Positions 44,176 to 53,783 of a stretch of 64,000 nucleotides of DNA are shown here, in pieces. The position numbers and the translations under genes were made by a program. The stretch's first letter is position 1, and each line of letters opens with the position of its first letter. This DNA is from Arcticibacter sp045629565. GTDB lineage: Bacteria; Bacteroidota; Bacteroidia; Sphingobacteriales; Sphingobacteriaceae. The DNA lies in NCBI RefSeq assembly GCF_045629565.1, contig NZ_JAZQRL010000008.1, forward strand, positions 15,712 through 79,711, given 5' to 3'. The notes beneath the pieces are model-generated. The model saw only the letters and a list, made by a program, of their open reading frames with translations. It was not told the origin of the DNA and did no database searches.

Positions 44176-44718
44176 ATGGCACTAGAACAAGCAACATTTG
44201 GCGCCGGGTGTTTTTGGTGTACCGAGGCGGTGTTTCAAAATTTGAAAGGCGTCTCAGCATGCACGTCAGGCTATATGGGTGGTCAGGTAACAAATCCCAC
44301 TTATGATGATGTGTGTGGCGGTGATACGGGACATGCGGAAGTAATACAAGTAGACTTTGACCCTGAAGTCATCAGTTATGATGAACTCCTTCTCGTCTTT
44401 TTCAAAACGCATTCACCTACGACCTTAAACCGTCAGGGAAATGACGTCGGGACGCAATATCGCTCGGTGATCTTCTATCATAACCAGGAGCAGAAAAAGG
44501 CGGCCGAAAAAATGATAGATGAACTTACCAAGCAGAACGTTTTCGATAAGCCGATAGTAACGGAGATTGCACCGGTATCAGCGTTTTATAAAGCAGAAGA
44601 TTATCATCAAAATTTCTTCTCAACTAACCCCAACAAAGCGTACTGCGTCTTTGTCATACAGCCAAAGCTCGACAAGTTTACTAAAGAGTTCAAAGAAAAG
44701 CTGAAAGAGCATTCATAA
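44176..44718 (+). CDS. msrA: Peptide-methionine (S)-S-oxide reductase MsrA
   Basis: A 180-residue enzyme that repairs oxidised methionine. The catalytic motif GAGCFWCTEAVF near residues 11-22 contains the nucleophilic cysteine at 14. GYMGG near 34-38, GDTGHAEVIQV near 51-61 and QGNDVGTQYRSVIFYHN near 85-101 are family blocks. No MsrB domain is fused. Cytoplasmic; no signal peptide. It lies 48 bases after the lipoprotein gene and ends at a strong hairpin shared with the convergent topoisomerase gene. Confidence 0.97.
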   Translation: MALEQATFGAGCFWCTEAVFQNLKGVSACTSGYMGGQVTNPTYDDVCGGDTGHAEVIQVDFDPEVISYDELLLVFFKTHSPTTLNRQGNDVGTQYRSVIFYHNQEQKKAAEKMIDELTKQNVFDKPIVTEIAPVSAFYKAEDYHQNFFSTNPNKAYCVFVIQPKLDKFTKEFKEKLKEHS

Positions 44719-44730
44719 GGCCAGCCCATA

Positions 44731-44774
44731 TAAAGACAAAAGCCGTCAGCAAATTGCGACGGCTTTTGTCTTTA
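44731..44774. terminator. Bidirectional terminator between msrA and topoisomerase gene
   Basis: A perfect 17-base inverted repeat (44731-44747 and 44758-44774) with a ten-base loop. The 3' arm abuts the stop codon of the minus-strand topoisomerase gene, and A and T runs at the stem ends fit both directions. Confidence 0.85.
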
Positions 44775-47510
44775 CTAGAACAGGCCTAGCTGTCCCTTGT
44801 CATCTATATCGTCAGGGTTGGTTATTTCCAGTTTAACGTCTTTTGACTTTTTCTTATACTCCTGATCTGCCGTTGGGACTTCCGGAGAGGAATTCGCTTC
44901 GGGACTGTGCTGGGCAACTTCCTTCTCCGCCTCGTCATCTATTTTTTCAGCCTCTACTACATCCTCCAGAGAGGTATCCGGAACAGGATCCGGTACATCT
45001 TCTTCATCATCGTGTTCGGCAATCAGCTGGATATCCTTGATATCGTATTGAGACAGCTTGTTCCCCTGAGCTTTCATTCCTTTTACATCGATAACATCCG
45101 CCAGATTCAGCTCAATATGCTCAGGCGTCTGGTTCTTACCTTTTAAGATTTCCACCGTCACAACAGGCTGTGCCGCTCCCGATATAAGTCTAAGCTTAGA
45201 TCCCGGTTCTTCACTAATAATACTTACCGTTTTACCGATTGAAATGTCGTCAAACGTAAAGCGCTTAACATAATAATTCTTCGATTTTCCGTCAAAATGA
45301 ACCACTGTATACACCTTATCCGCATCGTATTTCTCTATGAGAAGCATCTTGTCATCAAAGTGATTGGTCAGATCGAACGACGTAAGCTCATAAATACCTG
45401 AGGCCATCACTGTCAGGATCTTATCAGGTCCGTCAAATTCACCCAGGTATTGACCTCTTCCGTCTACGTTCAGTCGCTTCAGAATATCATCGTACCAGAT
45501 CTTACGGCCCGACAAGGTCGAAATCCCTTTCGTCTTGAGCAAGACTTTTCGAATCGGATAACGTGTTACAATATTACCCATTGAGCTGCGCCCCTTAATG
45601 GCTATATCCGCGAAGTTGATTTCAAGCTGTAATTTCTTCAGCTTGGAATGAGGTTTTAGCTGAATAGTAACCACTTCAGCCTCACCGTTCGGATTGGCCG
45701 TAAAATACAACAACTTAGAACCTTTGGTACCTTTCGTAAGGTCATATTCCTTATCACGTGTAACGCCGAGAACCGCAAACCGCTTGATATACGATGTTCC
45801 GCTTTCTCCGTCCTTATAAATCATGTTATATATCGTACGCTCGTCTCCCTTTTTGAACACCGCAACGTGTTCAATATCCTTACCCACAAACACCTTCTCC
45901 TGCACCTTGGTTACCAGGAAGGCTCCGGACTTGCGAAAAACAATAATTTCATCCAGGTCAGAACAATCACATACGAATTCATCCTTTTTAAGTCCCGACC
46001 CAATAAAGCCATCCTCCCTGTTCACATACAGCTTCACATTGGCCAAAGCCACTTGCGACGCCTCAACACGGTCAAATGTACGTAGTTCGGTCTTCCGTTC
46101 TCTGCCTTTGCCATACTTTTCCCTGATGCGCTCAAACCATGCAATAGCGTAGTCGGTGAGATGCTTCAGATGATGACTCACTTCCTTGATACCGGCATTA
46201 AGAGCCTTCAACTGATCGTCCGCCTTCTTTACATCGAACCGGGTAATACTGCTCATCGGTTTGTCGATAAGCTTCTTATAATCTTCCGGCAGAATCACAC
46301 GATAAAATTGCGGAAAGAACGGCTCAAAAAGGTCGTTCAACACTTGAACTACTCCCTCAAACGTACCAGAATTCTCATACCGGGGATGTTTATACATACC
46401 CTCCTGTATAAATATCTTTAGCAGTAATCCGAAAAATATTTTTTCTTTCAGTTCGAGCAAACGAATTTCAAGCTCCCGTTTCAACAGGTTCCGGGTATTC
46501 TGCGTATTCTCAATAAGAATATCGTTTACACTTAAAAAATGAGGTTTGTCGTCACGAATAACACAGGTATTCGGTGATATCGATACTTCACAGTCTGTAA
46601 ACGCATAAAGCGCATCGATGGTAACGTCGGGAGAAATTCCCGGAGCCAGTTGCACGATAATCTCGACGTTTTGAGCGGTATTATCTTCAATACGTTTGAT
46701 CTTTATCTTGCCTTTATCGTTTGCCGATATGATGCTATCGATTAAGCTCCCGGTAGTGGTAGAAAAAGGAATCTCCGTAATAGCGAGTGTCTTCTTATCC
46801 CGCTCCTCTATTTTAGCCCGCACCCGCACCCTTCCACCGCGCTGTCCCTCATTATAATTGGAACAGTCGGCCATCCCTGCCGTTGGAAAATCCGGGAGCA
46901 AATCAGGTCTCTTCCCCTGGAGCACCCCTATAGACGCGTCAATAAGCTCAATAAAGTTATGAGGCAGAATCTTCGTTGCAAGCCCTACCGCAATCCCCTC
47001 TGCACCTTGTGCAAGAAGGAGTGGAAACTTTACAGGGAGGGTAATCGGTTCCTGGTTTCTTCCATCATAACTGGCTTGCCATTCGGTAGTATCCGGATTA
47101 AAGACCACTTCATTAGCAAACTTGGACAGCCTCCCCTCTATATACCGTGGAGCAGCGGCCGAGTCTCCTGTCATAGGATCACCCCAGTTACCCTGCATAT
47201 CAATCAGCAGGTTCTTCTGACCTATCTGTACCATGGCATCACCAATCGATGCATCACCGTGGGGGTGATATTTCATTGTATTCCCAATGACATTCGCCGC
47301 CTTGTTAAAACGGCCGTCATCCATTTCTTTAAGTGAATGCAGTATGCGTCTTTGAACAGGTTTAAAGCCGTCGTTAATGTGCGGAACAGCCCTATCAAGA
47401 ATTACATAGGATGCGTAGTCAAGAAACCAATTTTCATATAAGCCGTTAATGAGTGTAGCATTTTGTAATTTATCTTCATTCTCATTCGTGTTATTTGATT
47501 CGTCGCTCAT
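44775..47510 (-). CDS. Type II DNA topoisomerase subunit A (GyrA/ParC family)
   Basis: A 911-residue topoisomerase A subunit. The breakage-reunion domain contains the quinolone-determining region (MKYHPHGDASIGDAMVQIGQ, near residues 87-106) and the catalytic tyrosine in APRYIEGRLS near 130. The C-terminal half has beta-pinwheel blades but I see no clear QRRGGKG GyrA box, so topoisomerase IV (ParC) is more likely than gyrase; in Bacteroidota these are often just called subunit A. An acidic 80-residue tail (DDEEDVPDPVPD onwards) ends the protein. No B subunit gene (parE) adjoins it, so the partner is encoded elsewhere. Confidence 0.92.
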   Translation of the reverse strand: MSDESNNTNENEDKLQNATLINGLYENWFLDYASYVILDRAVPHINDGFKPVQRRILHSLKEMDDGRFNKAANVIGNTMKYHPHGDASIGDAMVQIGQKNLLIDMQGNWGDPMTGDSAAAPRYIEGRLSKFANEVVFNPDTTEWQASYDGRNQEPITLPVKFPLLLAQGAEGIAVGLATKILPHNFIELIDASIGVLQGKRPDLLPDFPTAGMADCSNYNEGQRGGRVRVRAKIEERDKKTLAITEIPFSTTTGSLIDSIISANDKGKIKIKRIEDNTAQNVEIIVQLAPGISPDVTIDALYAFTDCEVSISPNTCVIRDDKPHFLSVNDILIENTQNTRNLLKRELEIRLLELKEKIFFGLLLKIFIQEGMYKHPRYENSGTFEGVVQVLNDLFEPFFPQFYRVILPEDYKKLIDKPMSSITRFDVKKADDQLKALNAGIKEVSHHLKHLTDYAIAWFERIREKYGKGRERKTELRTFDRVEASQVALANVKLYVNREDGFIGSGLKKDEFVCDCSDLDEIIVFRKSGAFLVTKVQEKVFVGKDIEHVAVFKKGDERTIYNMIYKDGESGTSYIKRFAVLGVTRDKEYDLTKGTKGSKLLYFTANPNGEAEVVTIQLKPHSKLKKLQLEINFADIAIKGRSSMGNIVTRYPIRKVLLKTKGISTLSGRKIWYDDILKRLNVDGRGQYLGEFDGPDKILTVMASGIYELTSFDLTNHFDDKMLLIEKYDADKVYTVVHFDGKSKNYYVKRFTFDDISIGKTVSIISEEPGSKLRLISGAAQPVVTVEILKGKNQTPEHIELNLADVIDVKGMKAQGNKLSQYDIKDIQLIAEHDDEEDVPDPVPDTSLEDVVEAEKIDDEAEKEVAQHSPEANSSPEVPTADQEYKKKSKDVKLEITNPDDIDDKGQLGLF

Positions 47511-47602
47511 TCTATTAATAAAGATCTCTGGAATGCCGTAAAGATAACAGTTTTAATTTAAACAGCCCCGAAGCAAGCACCCGCAGGCTGGTCTGAAAAT
47601 AA

Positions 47603-47630
47603 AAAAACCCGGTGCAGGCACCGGGTTTTT
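47603..47630 (-). terminator. Rho-independent terminator after clpC
   Basis: AAAAACCCGGTGC (47603-47615) pairs with GCACCGGGTTTTT (47618-47630). On the minus strand the stem ends in a run of seven T, so it terminates clpC 17 bases after its stop and separates it from the topoisomerase gene. Confidence 0.88.
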
Positions 47631-47646
47631 CACTTCATATAAAGAA

Positions 47647-50208
47647 CTACTCTTCAGTAGAGTTCTTGTCGCCTTCAGGCAGCTGTGGCTCTTTCTTCTT
47701 CTTGGAAGGAGTTACCTTCGGCGCTATCGTAATAGCATCCGTTTCTTTGTTATAATCCACCTCCATGATCTGACCTTCAGCCAGCTCGCCCTTAAGGATC
47801 TCCTCGGCAATAGGATCTTCTAAGTACTTTTGGATAGCTCTCTTAAGCGGACGGGCGCCGAATTGCGAATCATAACCCTTTTCAGAGATAAATTCTTTAG
47901 CTCCATCAGTAAGAGATATCTCATAACCCAGCGCATTAATTCTGGAGAACAGAGACGCCAGCTCAATATCGATGATCTTGAAGATGTTTTCTTTCGACAG
48001 CGAGTTGAATACGATCACATCATCAATACGGTTTAAGAATTCCGGCGCAAACGCACGCTTCAACGCATTTTCGATAACACCTCTGGAGTGCGTATCAGCC
48101 TGTGAAGACTTAGCGTTAGTAGTAAAACCAACACCTTGACCAAAATCCTTCAACTGTCTGGCACCGATATTCGATGTCATAATAATGATGGTATTACGGA
48201 AATCCACCTTACGACCCAAGCTATCGGTAAGCTGACCTTCATCCAACACCTGCAACAGGATATTGAACACGTCTGGGTGAGCTTTCTCAATCTCGTCAAG
48301 AAGTACTACAGAGTATGGCTTACGGCGAACTTTCTCAGTCAGCTGACCACCTTCTTCGTAACCTACATATCCCGGAGGCGCACCCACTAAACGGGATACG
48401 GCAAATTTCTCCATATACTCACTCATGTCGATCTGAATCAGTGAATCCTCACTGTCAAACATAAACCTGGCGAGTTCCTTAGCTAATTCCGTTTTACCAA
48501 CCCCTGTCGGACCAAGGAAAATGAATGAACCGATAGGTTTCTTCGGATCTTTCAATCCTGCTCGTGTACGCTGAATAGCTTTCGTTAACTTTTTAATCGC
48601 ATCGTCCTGTCCAATGATCCTTCCGGCCATCAGCTCAGGCATAGAAAGCAATTTCTGGCTATCTGTTTGTCCCACACGCTGAACAGGAATACCTGTCATC
48701 ATCGAAACAACCTCAGCTACATTATCTTCCGAAACAGTATACCTCTTGGTTTTGGTTTCAGCCTCCCAGGCACCTTTCGCACGCTCAAGCTCTTCCAGCA
48801 AATGCTTTTCAGTATCACGAAGCTTAGCGGCTTCTTCGTATTTCTGGCTACGCACCACCCGGTTCTTTTCGACCTTGATCTCTTCTATCTTTTGCTCTAT
48901 GTCAATGATCTCCTGAGGCACATGAATATTGGTCAGGTGCACCCTCGATCCGGCCTCATCCAACGCATCAATCGCCTTATCAGGCAAGAAGCGGTCGGTA
49001 ATATACCTTGAAGTAAGACTAACACAGGCATTGATTGCCTCAGGTGTATAAGTCACACCATGGTGTTCCTCATATTTTTCTTTGATCCGGTTCAGGATTT
49101 CGATCGTTTCATCCGGAGTAGCCGGTTCAACCATCACCTTCTGGAACCGACGGTCTAAAGCACCATCTTTCTCGATGTACTGACGGTACTCATCCAGAGT
49201 AGTAGCACCCACACATTGAATTTCTCCACGTGCAAGAGCAGGTTTAAACATATTCGACGCATCCAGTGAGCCTGAAGCTCCTCCTGCCCCAACAATAGTA
49301 TGAATCTCATCAATGAAAAGGATTACGTCCGGAGACTTTTCCAGTTCATTCATAACCGCTTTCATACGCTCTTCAAACTGCCCCCGGTATTTCGTTCCCG
49401 CAACCAAAGAAGCGAGATCCAGAGTAACGACACGTTTGTTAAATAACACACGTGAAACCTTACGCTGTACAATCCTCAGGGCCAGACCTTCCGCTATTGC
49501 AGATTTACCAACTCCCGGCTCCCCTATCAGAATAGGGTTGTTTTTCTTTCTCCGGGATAAAATTTGTGATACCCGTTCAATCTCCTTATCTCTTCCAACA
49601 ATAGGATCGAGCTTGCCTTCCTCAGCGGCCTTGGTAAGATCACGGCCGAAGTTGTCCAGAACAGGAGTCTTTGACTTGATGTCCGATACTTTCTTAGGCT
49701 GACTGAATGAAGATTCCTCCTCCCGGAAGTCATCATCTCCCGCAGCAGAACCCGAGGCCTCATCTCTGAAACCATCTCTGTTCTGTTCTACCTCAGCCTT
49801 AAATATATCGTAATTGATGTTATACTGCATCAATATCTGCGATGCGATATTATCATCGTCCCTCAGAATGGATAACAACAAGTGCTCTGTACCAATCACA
49901 TCACTCTTAAAGATTTTTGCCTCCAGATATGTGATTTTTAAAACTTTTTCAGCCTGCTTGGTCAAGGGAATATTTCCCAGATTTGCAGTAGTGCCAGAAG
50001 TTCCTTTAACCGCGTCTTCAATAGTCCTGCGCAACCGCGCGGTGTCTACAGCGAGTGATTTTAAAACTTTTATAGCCATACCATCTCCCTCACGGATTAG
50101 ACCAAGCAACAAGTGCTCTGTACCGATGTAATCGTGCCCTAAGCGAAGAGCTTCCTCTCTGCTATACGAAATAACGTCTTTGACACGGGGTGAAAATTTA
50201 GCTTCCAT
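47647..50208 (-). CDS. clpC: ATP-dependent Clp protease ATP-binding subunit ClpC
   Basis: An 853-residue AAA+ unfoldase that feeds substrates to ClpP. It has two Clp N repeats (residues about 5-145: YSREEALRLGHDYIGTEHLLLGLIRE and TEHLLLSILRDD), AAA-1 with GEPGVGKSAIAEG near 225, a UVR-type middle domain (YEEAAKLRDTEKHLLEEL) that marks ClpC instead of ClpA or ClpB, and AAA-2 with GPTGVGKTELAKEL near 570. The ClpP-docking loop is expected in the AAA-2 domain; I did not confirm the VGF motif by position, but GQGVGFTTNA fits it. No mcsA or ctsR genes adjoin it. Confidence 0.95.
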   Translation of the reverse strand: MEAKFSPRVKDVISYSREEALRLGHDYIGTEHLLLGLIREGDGMAIKVLKSLAVDTARLRRTIEDAVKGTSGTTANLGNIPLTKQAEKVLKITYLEAKIFKSDVIGTEHLLLSILRDDDNIASQILMQYNINYDIFKAEVEQNRDGFRDEASGSAAGDDDFREEESSFSQPKKVSDIKSKTPVLDNFGRDLTKAAEEGKLDPIVGRDKEIERVSQILSRRKKNNPILIGEPGVGKSAIAEGLALRIVQRKVSRVLFNKRVVTLDLASLVAGTKYRGQFEERMKAVMNELEKSPDVILFIDEIHTIVGAGGASGSLDASNMFKPALARGEIQCVGATTLDEYRQYIEKDGALDRRFQKVMVEPATPDETIEILNRIKEKYEEHHGVTYTPEAINACVSLTSRYITDRFLPDKAIDALDEAGSRVHLTNIHVPQEIIDIEQKIEEIKVEKNRVVRSQKYEEAAKLRDTEKHLLEELERAKGAWEAETKTKRYTVSEDNVAEVVSMMTGIPVQRVGQTDSQKLLSMPELMAGRIIGQDDAIKKLTKAIQRTRAGLKDPKKPIGSFIFLGPTGVGKTELAKELARFMFDSEDSLIQIDMSEYMEKFAVSRLVGAPPGYVGYEEGGQLTEKVRRKPYSVVLLDEIEKAHPDVFNILLQVLDEGQLTDSLGRKVDFRNTIIIMTSNIGARQLKDFGQGVGFTTNAKSSQADTHSRGVIENALKRAFAPEFLNRIDDVIVFNSLSKENIFKIIDIELASLFSRINALGYEISLTDGAKEFISEKGYDSQFGARPLKRAIQKYLEDPIAEEILKGELAEGQIMEVDYNKETDAITIAPKVTPSKKKKEPQLPEGDKNSTEE

Positions 50209-50395
50209 TTAATAACCTTTCTACGTGTTGAACGCCCTAATGTATCAATTTGTTTGGTCAATACATACGGCGTGTTTGTAATAATTTAATCAACAATTAC
50301 GCCAATTTTCAGAAATCGACCCTTATGCCTACAAGATAATAAAAAATTAGTCCGAAAGGCTCGGATTAACGATATTCGCAGATTATTAAGCAATA

Positions 50396-52078
50396 ATGGC
50401 AGACGAAAAAATTATCTTTTCAATGGCTGGGGTGAATAAGATTTACCCTCCCCAGAAGCAGGTTCTTAAGAATATATATTTGTCCTTTTTCTATGGTGCT
50501 AAGATCGGTGTTATCGGTCTCAACGGGTCCGGAAAATCCTCCCTTCTGAAGATCATCGCCGGACTGGATAAATCCAATCAGGGCGAGGTGGTGTTCTCAC
50601 CGGGATACAGTGTTGGCTATCTTGCTCAGGAGCCCGAGCTTGATCCTGAAAAGACGGTAAAGGAAGTAGTTATGGAAGGCGTTTCTGAAATTACCGCCAT
50701 ACTTAACGAATACGAGGAAATTAACGAAAAGTTTGGCCTTCCTGAGGTCTACGAGGATGCCGACGCCATGGACAAGCTGATGGCCAGACAAGGTGAACTT
50801 CAGGATCAGATCGATGCTGTTGGTGCATGGGAGCTAGACTCGAAGCTGGAACGTGCGATGGATGCCCTGAGAACACCGGATCCGGAAGCAAAAATTGCCA
50901 ATTTGTCAGGTGGAGAGCGTAGAAGAGTAGCACTTTGTCGCCTTTTGCTTCAGGAACCCGATGTCCTTCTCCTTGATGAGCCAACCAATCACCTGGATGC
51001 CGAGTCGATCGACTGGCTTGAACAGCACTTAAAAAACTATAAGGGTACCGTTATTGCCGTTACGCACGACCGTTATTTCCTGGACAATGTCGCCGGCTGG
51101 ATCCTGGAGCTCGACCGGGGGGAAGGGATTCCATGGAAAGGAAATTACTCTTCCTGGCTGGAACAAAAGTCGAAGAGGCTTGCTCAGGAAGAGAAAACAG
51201 AAAGCAAGCGTCAGAAAACGCTTGAGCGTGAGCTGGAATGGGCCCGTATGGCTCCTAAAGCACGCCATGCTAAATCTAAAGCCCGTCTGGCAAATTACGA
51301 AAAGATGGCTTCCGAGGAAACGAAAGAAAGGGAAGAAAAACTGGAGCTTTTTATCCCGCCGGGTCCACGTCTGGGTAACGTCGTAATTGAAGCCCAGAAC
51401 GTAAGTAAGGCCTACGGTGATAAAATACTTTTCGATAATCTGAGCTTCTCTCTCCCTCCTGCGGGTATTGTAGGGATAATAGGACCGAATGGTGCTGGAA
51501 AAACTACGCTTTTCCGTCTGATCACCGGACAGGAAACTCCAGACAGCGGTACCTTCCGCGTGGGCGAAACCGTTGCACTTGGTTATGTTGACCAAATGCA
51601 CAATGATCTTGACCCCGACAAATCAGTTTGGGAAAATATTACAGACGGACAGGAAACCATCTTACTCGGCAACAGGCCAGTTAACTCCCGGGCTTATGTG
51701 TCCAAGTTCAACTTTAATGGTGCAGACCAACAAAAGAAGATTGGAGTCATTTCGGGAGGTGAGCGTAACCGCGTACATCTCGCTATTACACTGAAGAAAG
51801 ACTCCAACGTCTTGTTGCTCGATGAGCCAACCAATGACATTGACGTCAACACCCTTCGCGCCCTGGAAGAAGGCCTTGAGGGCTTTGCAGGATGCGCGGT
51901 GATCATTTCCCACGACAGGTGGTTCCTCGACAGGATCTGTACGCATATTCTCGCTTTCGAGGGCGAGTCACAGGTGTATTTCTTTGAAGGAAATTATAGC
52001 GATTACGAAGAGAACAAGAAGAAGAGGCTGGGCGACACAGGCCCTAAGCGGATTAAATACAAGAAGCTTAGTTCTTAG
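50396..52078 (+). CDS. ettA: Energy-dependent translational throttle protein EttA (ABC-F)
   Basis: A 560-residue cytoplasmic ABC-F protein with two ATPase domains. Domain one has Walker A GLNGSGKSSLLK near residues 41-52 and LSGGERRRVALCRLLL; domain two has GPNGAGKTTLFR and ISGGERNRVHLAITL, each followed by LLLDEPTN. The linker holds a basic helix pair (SKRLAQEEKTESKRQKTLE and so on), and the arm subdomain in domain one with MDKLMARQGELQDQIDA is typical of EttA. It binds the ribosomal E site and gates the first peptide bond according to the ATP/ADP ratio. Length agrees with E. coli EttA (555). Confidence 0.95.
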   Translation: MADEKIIFSMAGVNKIYPPQKQVLKNIYLSFFYGAKIGVIGLNGSGKSSLLKIIAGLDKSNQGEVVFSPGYSVGYLAQEPELDPEKTVKEVVMEGVSEITAILNEYEEINEKFGLPEVYEDADAMDKLMARQGELQDQIDAVGAWELDSKLERAMDALRTPDPEAKIANLSGGERRRVALCRLLLQEPDVLLLDEPTNHLDAESIDWLEQHLKNYKGTVIAVTHDRYFLDNVAGWILELDRGEGIPWKGNYSSWLEQKSKRLAQEEKTESKRQKTLERELEWARMAPKARHAKSKARLANYEKMASEETKEREEKLELFIPPGPRLGNVVIEAQNVSKAYGDKILFDNLSFSLPPAGIVGIIGPNGAGKTTLFRLITGQETPDSGTFRVGETVALGYVDQMHNDLDPDKSVWENITDGQETILLGNRPVNSRAYVSKFNFNGADQQKKIGVISGGERNRVHLAITLKKDSNVLLLDEPTNDIDVNTLRALEEGLEGFAGCAVIISHDRWFLDRICTHILAFEGESQVYFFEGNYSDYEENKKKRLGDTGPKRIKYKKLSS

Positions 52079-52081
52079 AAG

Positions 52082-52115
52082 ATGAGGAGGCGGGTTTATT
52101 AACCCGCCTCCTCAT
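52082..52115. terminator. Bidirectional terminator between ettA and metallophosphoesterase gene
   Basis: A perfect 15-base GC-rich inverted repeat (52082-52096 and 52101-52115) with a TATT loop lies between the two convergent stop codons, three bases before the second. Confidence 0.82.
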
Positions 52116-52117
52116 AT

Positions 52118-53179
52118 CTAAATGATCTGATTCTCATAAATCAGCTTCCCTCTTTCCAGCTTACCGCTTGTATCCAGTGCCCATGCGGATAGATACACTG
52201 AACCGTCTGTTTCAAACCGCATCTTGAAGAAGCCCTTACTCTTCTGACCAAACTTGAGATATTTTCCTGACTGTACCACATACTTCACTTTTGAGCCAGA
52301 TCCGCTCACTACGAAGTGGTTCCTGTCTTTACGAATGTATTGAAGATTATGTTCATGCCCTGCCGCATAGATCAGATTACTATACCGCGCCAGGATTTCT
52401 TTCAGCTTTGCGCGAAGCTTGCGGTACCTTGGATGAGCTACATCTTCCCGCGCACCCAAAAACCTCCGATAAAGAGGGATGAGTGAACCCAGACCCGGCA
52501 ACGGAATCCACGCATCCTGATCGTAAAGTGTCAGGGGAAAGATGTGGTGCTTCAACTTAAACTTGCCGCCGTGAATAGCATAGCTATAAACAGGATGATG
52601 ACCGATCACCAGAAGATGCTTGCGGATATTCGCATCCAGAATGCCAATGAGTCTGTTGAAGAAATCGTCTTCTGATTCTATACCGTCATAACATTCTGAA
52701 TCTAAGGAACGAACGCCCTTCTGCATCCACCACTGCGTATCAATGGCTACCACTGTAATATTATCATTAAGGTCAAAGGTTTCGGGACCGGGACAACCTC
52801 CTTTAGGAAACATAACCTTTTTACCAAAAAGCTTGTTCAGGTATTCATCTTGTCTCACGATGTACTCAAAACCATTGTCCCTGCCCTTATTCCAATCATG
52901 ATTACCCGCAATAAAAGCCACCTCTCCATGATAGTCTCTCAATGCCTCGTAATGGCGGTTCAATATCGCTTCCGAATTTTTCCGAAGAATATTGCCAACA
53001 GGAGGAAGTCCCCTCGGGTACACATTGTCCCCCAAAAATAGCACCGCAGAAGGCTGCTGTTTATTCAAATGGCCGTTCAGCATACGCAACACCGGGTCAG
53101 GTCTCGAGATGGATATATCACCGGTATCACCGATCAGGAATATTTCATAAGGCGTATTGGAAGAGGTTTGAAGCAACAT
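52118..53179 (-). CDS. Calcineurin-like metallophosphoesterase
   Basis: A 353-residue metallophosphatase. The two-metal site motifs are present in order: FLIGDTGD (D-x-x/G-D) near residue 14, LFLGDNVYPRG near 47, IAGNHDWNKG near 90 (GNHD), LLVIGHHPVY near 190 (GHH) and YAAGHEHNLQYI near 272 (GHxH). These are all the metal ligands of the family. No signal peptide is seen, so it should be cytoplasmic; related Bacteroidota proteins are often fused to membrane domains but this one is not. Substrate unknown. Confidence 0.92.
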   Translation of the reverse strand: MLLQTSSNTPYEIFLIGDTGDISISRPDPVLRMLNGHLNKQQPSAVLFLGDNVYPRGLPPVGNILRKNSEAILNRHYEALRDYHGEVAFIAGNHDWNKGRDNGFEYIVRQDEYLNKLFGKKVMFPKGGCPGPETFDLNDNITVVAIDTQWWMQKGVRSLDSECYDGIESEDDFFNRLIGILDANIRKHLLVIGHHPVYSYAIHGGKFKLKHHIFPLTLYDQDAWIPLPGLGSLIPLYRRFLGAREDVAHPRYRKLRAKLKEILARYSNLIYAAGHEHNLQYIRKDRNHFVVSGSGSKVKYVVQSGKYLKFGQKSKGFFKMRFETDGSVYLSAWALDTSGKLERGKLIYENQII

Positions 53180-53403
53180 GTATTTGTAACACTCTTAAAC
53201 TCCCTATTGTTGCGGCTAAAACAATTTTAAGAATTTTCCTGCAACAGATAAAGATCATTTGAACACTTGCTACCAACAAAAAAGCGATTAGATTTGAAAA
53301 AAATACAAACTATACGGTACAAGTGAAGTTAACATACATAGATCGGCCCCATCATAACGATTAAAGTCGAAACGCTCATCAAGTACAGGATTCTAGATAT
53401 ACC

Positions 53404-53781
53404 ATGTTAAACTTATACCGCCAGATAATAAGTAATAATCTGAACAATACCGTCTTTGAGGAACTTCCCGAAGAATGGCTGGAGAAGGTTTCTCCGGAAA
53501 TAAAAAGCGAATTGATACACGGTTTTTATAACGCCGGGATATTAACGATCAATCTGGCTGATTTTAACCGCAACGGCTTCTACGAAAAGACGGTCAGATC
53601 GCAATTTCATCACTACTGCGAAAGCCTTTATCTCCAGCTCGGCCCGATCGTTCAGCGGTGCCTGCGTAGAATGTTTCTGGGATTCAATGAAAACTTGACT
53701 GAATACAAAGTGGTGCTGTTTATGGAAGGACATGAAGAAGATCAATTTGAACCGGTAAAGTTCAATATCGACATTTTCTGA
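53404..53781 (+). CDS. Hypothetical protein, 125 residues
   Basis: I do not recognise this protein. It is a soluble 125-residue chain with no signal peptide: a helical first half (SPEIKSELIHGFYNAGILTINLADFNR), a central helix with FHHYCESLYLQLGPIVQRCLRRMF, and a strand-rich end (YKVVLFMEGHEEDQF). It carries only one cysteine pair far apart, so no obvious zinc site. The start at ATG 53404 is preceded by a 224-base spacer holding no clear promoter match. The stop is three bases from the stop of the convergent histidine kinase gene. Codon use looks normal and the frame is conserved-looking, so I believe it is real. Confidence 0.6.
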   Translation: MLNLYRQIISNNLNNTVFEELPEEWLEKVSPEIKSELIHGFYNAGILTINLADFNRNGFYEKTVRSQFHHYCESLYLQLGPIVQRCLRRMFLGFNENLTEYKVVLFMEGHEEDQFEPVKFNIDIF

Positions 53782-53783
53782 GT

